This document shows, one piece after another, positions 60,248 through 63,178 of a DNA stretch of 63,178 nt (position 1 is its first letter; every line of letters begins with the position of its first letter). Made by a program: the position numbers and the translations under genes. Source of the DNA: Umezawaea beigongshangensis. GTDB lineage: Bacteria; Actinomycetota; Actinomycetes; Mycobacteriales; Pseudonocardiaceae. The stretch lies in the NCBI RefSeq assembly GCF_016464305.1, contig NZ_JAEIOJ010000019.1, forward strand, positions 1-63,178. The letters are read 5' to 3'. A model generated the notes under the pieces. That model ran no database searches. It saw only the letters and a program-made list of their open reading frames with translations, and was not told the DNA's origin.

Positions 60248-63037
60248 GTGGGGGTGTTGAATCTGTTCGATTTATTTGCTGCTACCGCTCGAAAATTCAG
60301 GCTAGTGATTATGGCGTTTGCGGCGCTTCTTTTGGTGGGGCAGGTGCAGGTAACTGCTGCACCTACCGCCGTCGCCGCTGATGACGTTCCTGTGACTCAG
60401 GCGGTGGAGTGCCGGTCGTCCGCGTCGATCTACGCGCGGGTCAACGGTGGTGACCTGCGGCTGTACCAGCACAACGATCCCGGTGCGGGTGCCTCGGAGT
60501 GGGGTGCTGTGAAATTGATCGAGCCGGGATGGGGTGGAGTCACCTTCGCCGGGCCGGGCAACGTCGTCTATAGCCTCGTTAGTGGTGAGTTGCGCAGGTT
60601 GCAGTACAACGGTAGCGGCTGGGATCAGGTCGGCGGGCAGAACTACGAAGTCGTCTACCCGATCGGCTTCGGCTGGGACGCGGCTCCTTACAACAACCGC
60701 ATCTCCGCCGACTCGCGGGGCGATGTCTACCGCGTTGGCTCGGACGGTGTGCTGAAGTGGTTGCGCTGGGATCCGGTCGCCAAGACGACGGCCACGCGGG
60801 AGATCGAGTCGGGGTGGAACCGCTTCGATCTGGTCGTCGCGGCGGGTGATGGTGTTCTTTACGCCCGTGACCCGAGCCTCAACGGCGGGAACCTGTACCG
60901 GTTCCAGTACGACGTGTCCGGGCAGAGGTGGATCCAGCGCGACCTCTCCGTGGGGGTCGGCTGGAACTTGCACGCGGGGGTGTTCTCGCCCGGTGCGGAC
61001 ATCCTCTACGGCCACACCAAGGACCCTGGCGGCCACGGTCCGGGTGAGCTGTTCTGGTACCGCCACAACCAGAAGGGGTTCGAGATCGGCACCCGGACCT
61101 ACCTGGGCTGGGGCTGGGGCAACGGCCGTGACTGGGACGTCACGGCCTCCACTGACACGTGCGTGCTCGTCCCGGCCAACGCCTCACCGGTCCGCTGCAC
61201 CGCCACGGTGCCGATCGCCGCTCGCATAGGCGGTGGTGATGTGCGGCAGTACTTTCACGACGATCCGATCACGGGCAGTGCGAACTGGACTCCGGAGAAG
61301 CGCATCGCCGTGGGCTGGACCGGGCGGGTGCTGGCCGGGCCGGACGGCCTCGTCTACAACATCATGGGCAACGGCGAGTTGCGCAGGTTCCGCTGGAACG
61401 GCACCGCGTTCGACGTCGTGGACGGAGCCGAGTTCCAGACCATCGACACCGGTTGGATCGGCTATGAGGAGCTCTTCTTCCGCAACCGGGTCACGATCGA
61501 CGCGGAGGGTGACTTCTACACCCTGCAGCACGACGAGAAGCTGCGCTGGAAGCGGTACAACACCACCACCAAGAAGTGGGACGTCCGGGTCATCGACACG
61601 GGCATGGGCAGGTTCGATCTGATCGTCGCCGCGGGCAAGGGCGTCATCTACGCTCGCGATCCCAGCGTCGACGGCGGACGGCTCTACCGCTTCCACTACG
61701 ACGCCGCCTCCCAGCGCCTGACCCAGCGTGAGCAGTTCGTCAGCAGCGGGTGGAACAAGTACGGCGGGGTGTTCTCGCCCGGTGCGGACATCCTCTACAG
61801 CCGCACTGCGGGCGTCGGTGAGAACGGCAACACCGGTGAGCTGAACTGGATGCGCTTCGACCAGAACGGTCACACCACGGCGGGCCGCAAGTATCTGGGC
61901 TGGGGCTGGGGCAACGGCCCGGACTGGGACGTCAGCGCCGCCCCGAACACCTGCGAGCTGACGAACTCCACCACGCCGGTGCGGCCGGCGGTCGCCGCAA
62001 CGTCCAACGGGCGGCAGAGCATCGTGCAGGTCACCGACGGCAGCATCGCGCACTCCTACGTCAACGCGGCGGGGGCGCTGGTGCACGGCAAGCAGCGCAG
62101 CGTGTCCGACATCCGGTCGGTCTCCTGGACCGTCGCGCCGGGCTATCAGTCCTTCACCGCAAGCCCGGCGAGCGTGGAGCTGTCCGACGGCAGGCTTCAG
62201 GTCCTCGCCCACGGCAGGGACAGCGAAATCCGCTCCGATCGCACCACGACCAAGGACGGGCCGTGGGCGGGTCTGGCCGCAGCGGGTGGGTTCACCGCCG
62301 CCGCGCCCGTGACGGTGAAAGATTCCGCCGGCAGGGCGGTGTCCTTCGCGGTGGACGGTGACGGCGTGCTGTGGTCGCGCACGCAGGACGGGACCGACAA
62401 CGACCTGACGGCGTGGAAGCGGCTGGGCGGGCAGAACCTCGCCGCGCTGCCGCCCACCGTGGTGCGCGTCGGCGACGTGCTGCGGATCGTGGCGCTCGGC
62501 CGTGACGGAGTCCACCGCACGGCCAACTACACCGGAGGCGCCCTCGGGACCTGGACAGGGCTGGGTGGCGCGAACTGGGTCGGCGAGGCGTCGGTCGTGG
62601 CACTGGCCAGCGGCGCGCTGCAGGTGTTCGCGCGCGGCGCCGACAACCTGATCCACACCCAGGTCGAGGGTGCGGCCGGGTTCACCGGGTCCTGGACCGC
62701 ACTGCCGGACATCATCGCCGGTGGAACGCCTTCGGCGCTGCTGACCCCGCAGGGGAACGTGGAAGTCGTGGTCCGCGACGCCAACGGACAGGTCCGCAGC
62801 TCGGGAACGGTGGCACCGGGAGCGACGGCGTTCCGCGACTGGTCGCTGGCCGGAACCGACGAGGCCGCCACCGACCTGGCCGTCCTCGCGATGAGCAACG
62901 GCACGTGGGTGCTCGTCTTCCGCGACTCAAAGGGGGTGAACTACCTCTACCAGGACATCTCGTCCCAGCAGCCGACCGCGACGCAGCGCAGCGCGGCCCC
63001 GACCGCGCCGGTCTTCGAACGCTACGTGCTCGACTGA
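60248..63037 (+). CDS. Secreted tachylectin-type lectin with C-terminal propeller repeats
   Basis: 929 residues. GTG at 60248 (or 60254) just after the previous stop; a clear signal peptide follows (FRLVIMAFAALLLVGQVQVT, AAPTAVA). Two long repeats (about 55-310 and 320-575) share DLVVAAGDGVLYARDPS / DLIVAAGKGVIYARDPS, GVFSPGADILYG / GVFSPGADILYS and YLGWGWGNGRDWDV / YLGWGWGNGPDWDV, the tachylectin-2-like beta-propeller pattern. The C-terminal 330 residues have WTxLGG-type units (TAWKRLGGQNLAALPPT, GTWTGLGGANWVG) of PLL/FIR-like lectin propellers. It is likely an exported carbohydrate-binding protein. Linked to the Rhs locus by position only, though a role in targeting or decoy is possible. 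Confidence 0.82.
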   Translation: MGVLNLFDLFAATARKFRLVIMAFAALLLVGQVQVTAAPTAVAADDVPVTQAVECRSSASIYARVNGGDLRLYQHNDPGAGASEWGAVKLIEPGWGGVTFAGPGNVVYSLVSGELRRLQYNGSGWDQVGGQNYEVVYPIGFGWDAAPYNNRISADSRGDVYRVGSDGVLKWLRWDPVAKTTATREIESGWNRFDLVVAAGDGVLYARDPSLNGGNLYRFQYDVSGQRWIQRDLSVGVGWNLHAGVFSPGADILYGHTKDPGGHGPGELFWYRHNQKGFEIGTRTYLGWGWGNGRDWDVTASTDTCVLVPANASPVRCTATVPIAARIGGGDVRQYFHDDPITGSANWTPEKRIAVGWTGRVLAGPDGLVYNIMGNGELRRFRWNGTAFDVVDGAEFQTIDTGWIGYEELFFRNRVTIDAEGDFYTLQHDEKLRWKRYNTTTKKWDVRVIDTGMGRFDLIVAAGKGVIYARDPSVDGGRLYRFHYDAASQRLTQREQFVSSGWNKYGGVFSPGADILYSRTAGVGENGNTGELNWMRFDQNGHTTAGRKYLGWGWGNGPDWDVSAAPNTCELTNSTTPVRPAVAATSNGRQSIVQVTDGSIAHSYVNAAGALVHGKQRSVSDIRSVSWTVAPGYQSFTASPASVELSDGRLQVLAHGRDSEIRSDRTTTKDGPWAGLAAAGGFTAAAPVTVKDSAGRAVSFAVDGDGVLWSRTQDGTDNDLTAWKRLGGQNLAALPPTVVRVGDVLRIVALGRDGVHRTANYTGGALGTWTGLGGANWVGEASVVALASGALQVFARGADNLIHTQVEGAAGFTGSWTALPDIIAGGTPSALLTPQGNVEVVVRDANGQVRSSGTVAPGATAFRDWSLAGTDEAATDLAVLAMSNGTWVLVFRDSKGVNYLYQDISSQQPTATQRSAAPTAPVFERYVLD

Positions 63038-63054
63038 CCCCAGGGGAGAGGTGT

Positions 63055-63102
63055 GGGGGGGGGGGGGGGGGGGGGCGGGCGCCGCCCCCCCCCCCCCCCC
63101 CC
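63055..63102. repeat. Poly(G)21 / poly(C)18 tract
   Basis: 21 G (63055-63075), then CGGGCGCCG, then 18 C (63085-63102): a nearly perfect hairpin and a potential G-quadruplex, between two convergent genes. Such tracts are also prone to sequencing or assembly error. Confidence 0.8.
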
Positions 63103-63112
63103 GCCGCCGTGC

Positions 63113-63178
63113 TCAGCCCCAGGTGAGCGGATCGAGGTGGAGGTAGAAGCGCAGGCGGTCGGGGTCGAGGGCGGTGCC
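63113..63178 (-). CDS. C-terminal end of an unidentified protein (5' partial)
   Basis: Only the last 21 codons are in the window: GTALDPDRLRFYLHLDPLTWG, then TGA. 'LDPDRLRFY' is common near the C-terminus of aminoglycoside-phosphotransferase-like kinases and some glycosidases, but this is too short to assign. It is convergent with the lectin gene. Confidence 0.6.
   Translation of the reverse strand, partial: GTALDPDRLRFYLHLDPLTWG

Noticed and set aside
62905-63126. Open frame running through the poly(G) tract.
   Set aside because: It is an out-of-frame shadow of the lectin's end extended by the homopolymer.

Overview
The window is high-GC actinomycete DNA. The evidence is strong third-position GC, GTG starts, a mycothiol-type DinB/SCP2 protein, HxlR regulators with SCP2 tails, DrrAB-type transport and a very large Rhs protein. 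A Pseudonocardiaceae-like host (Saccharothrix, Actinosynnema or Lentzea type) is an impression only. Names below rest on motifs read by eye; no database was searched.

Left edge (1-2.1 kb): the 3' end of clpC, a mycothiol-transferase-like protein and a polytopic membrane protein. From about 2.2 to 39.6 kb runs a dense set of genes that looks like one specialised-metabolite cluster with no PKS, NRPS, terpene synthase or recognised RiPP enzyme in view. Its modules are: (a) an unrecognised 400-aa protein, an arginine-methyltransferase-like enzyme, a small propeller protein and an ABC1/UbiB kinase-like protein; (b) a sulfur operon at 8.1-13.1 kb, with a very small aromatic-amino-acid-hydroxylase-like iron protein, a SufS-type cysteine desulfurase, a SAM methyltransferase, a Cys/Met-metabolism PLP enzyme and a homocysteine S-methyltransferase, bracketed by two paralogous HxlR-SCP2 regulators; (c) two secreted SELENBP1/methanethiol-oxidase-like proteins and a membrane protein; (d) a dispersed set resembling the spinosyn forosamine pathway (2,3-dehydratase, 3-ketoreductase, RfbH/SpnQ-type 3-dehydrase, aminotransferase, two DesVI/TylM1-like N-methyltransferases) with two GT1 glycosyltransferases; (e) a DrrAB exporter with a PabC-like enzyme, a double-SRPBCC protein, a DUF885 metallopeptidase and two family-5 solute-binding-protein homologues without signal peptides. 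I infer a sulfur-containing, amino-deoxysugar-decorated product with an unknown scaffold.

Many cluster genes sit behind short AT-rich promoter islands. Three share a 17-bp dyad of form ACTT-N7-ARGT, and a fourth has one half of it. Two genes appear to be leaderless. Strong GC-rich hairpins lie between several gene pairs.

From 39.6 to 46.6 kb the content is unrelated: a decayed ORF, a TetR/SDR pair with twin operators, a flavoprotein hydroxylase, and a TetR-MFS-SDR group. From 46.6 to 48.7 kb is a graveyard of gene and mobile-element fragments (transposase, hydrolase, NTF2-like, serine recombinase, SDR). From 50.2 kb to the end are a 3,257-residue Rhs polymorphic toxin with LamG, YD repeats, a Hint domain and an AT-rich toxin tip; an S1-like candidate immunity gene; a secreted tachylectin-type lectin; a striking poly(G)/poly(C) tract; and the 3' end of an unidentified gene on the minus strand.
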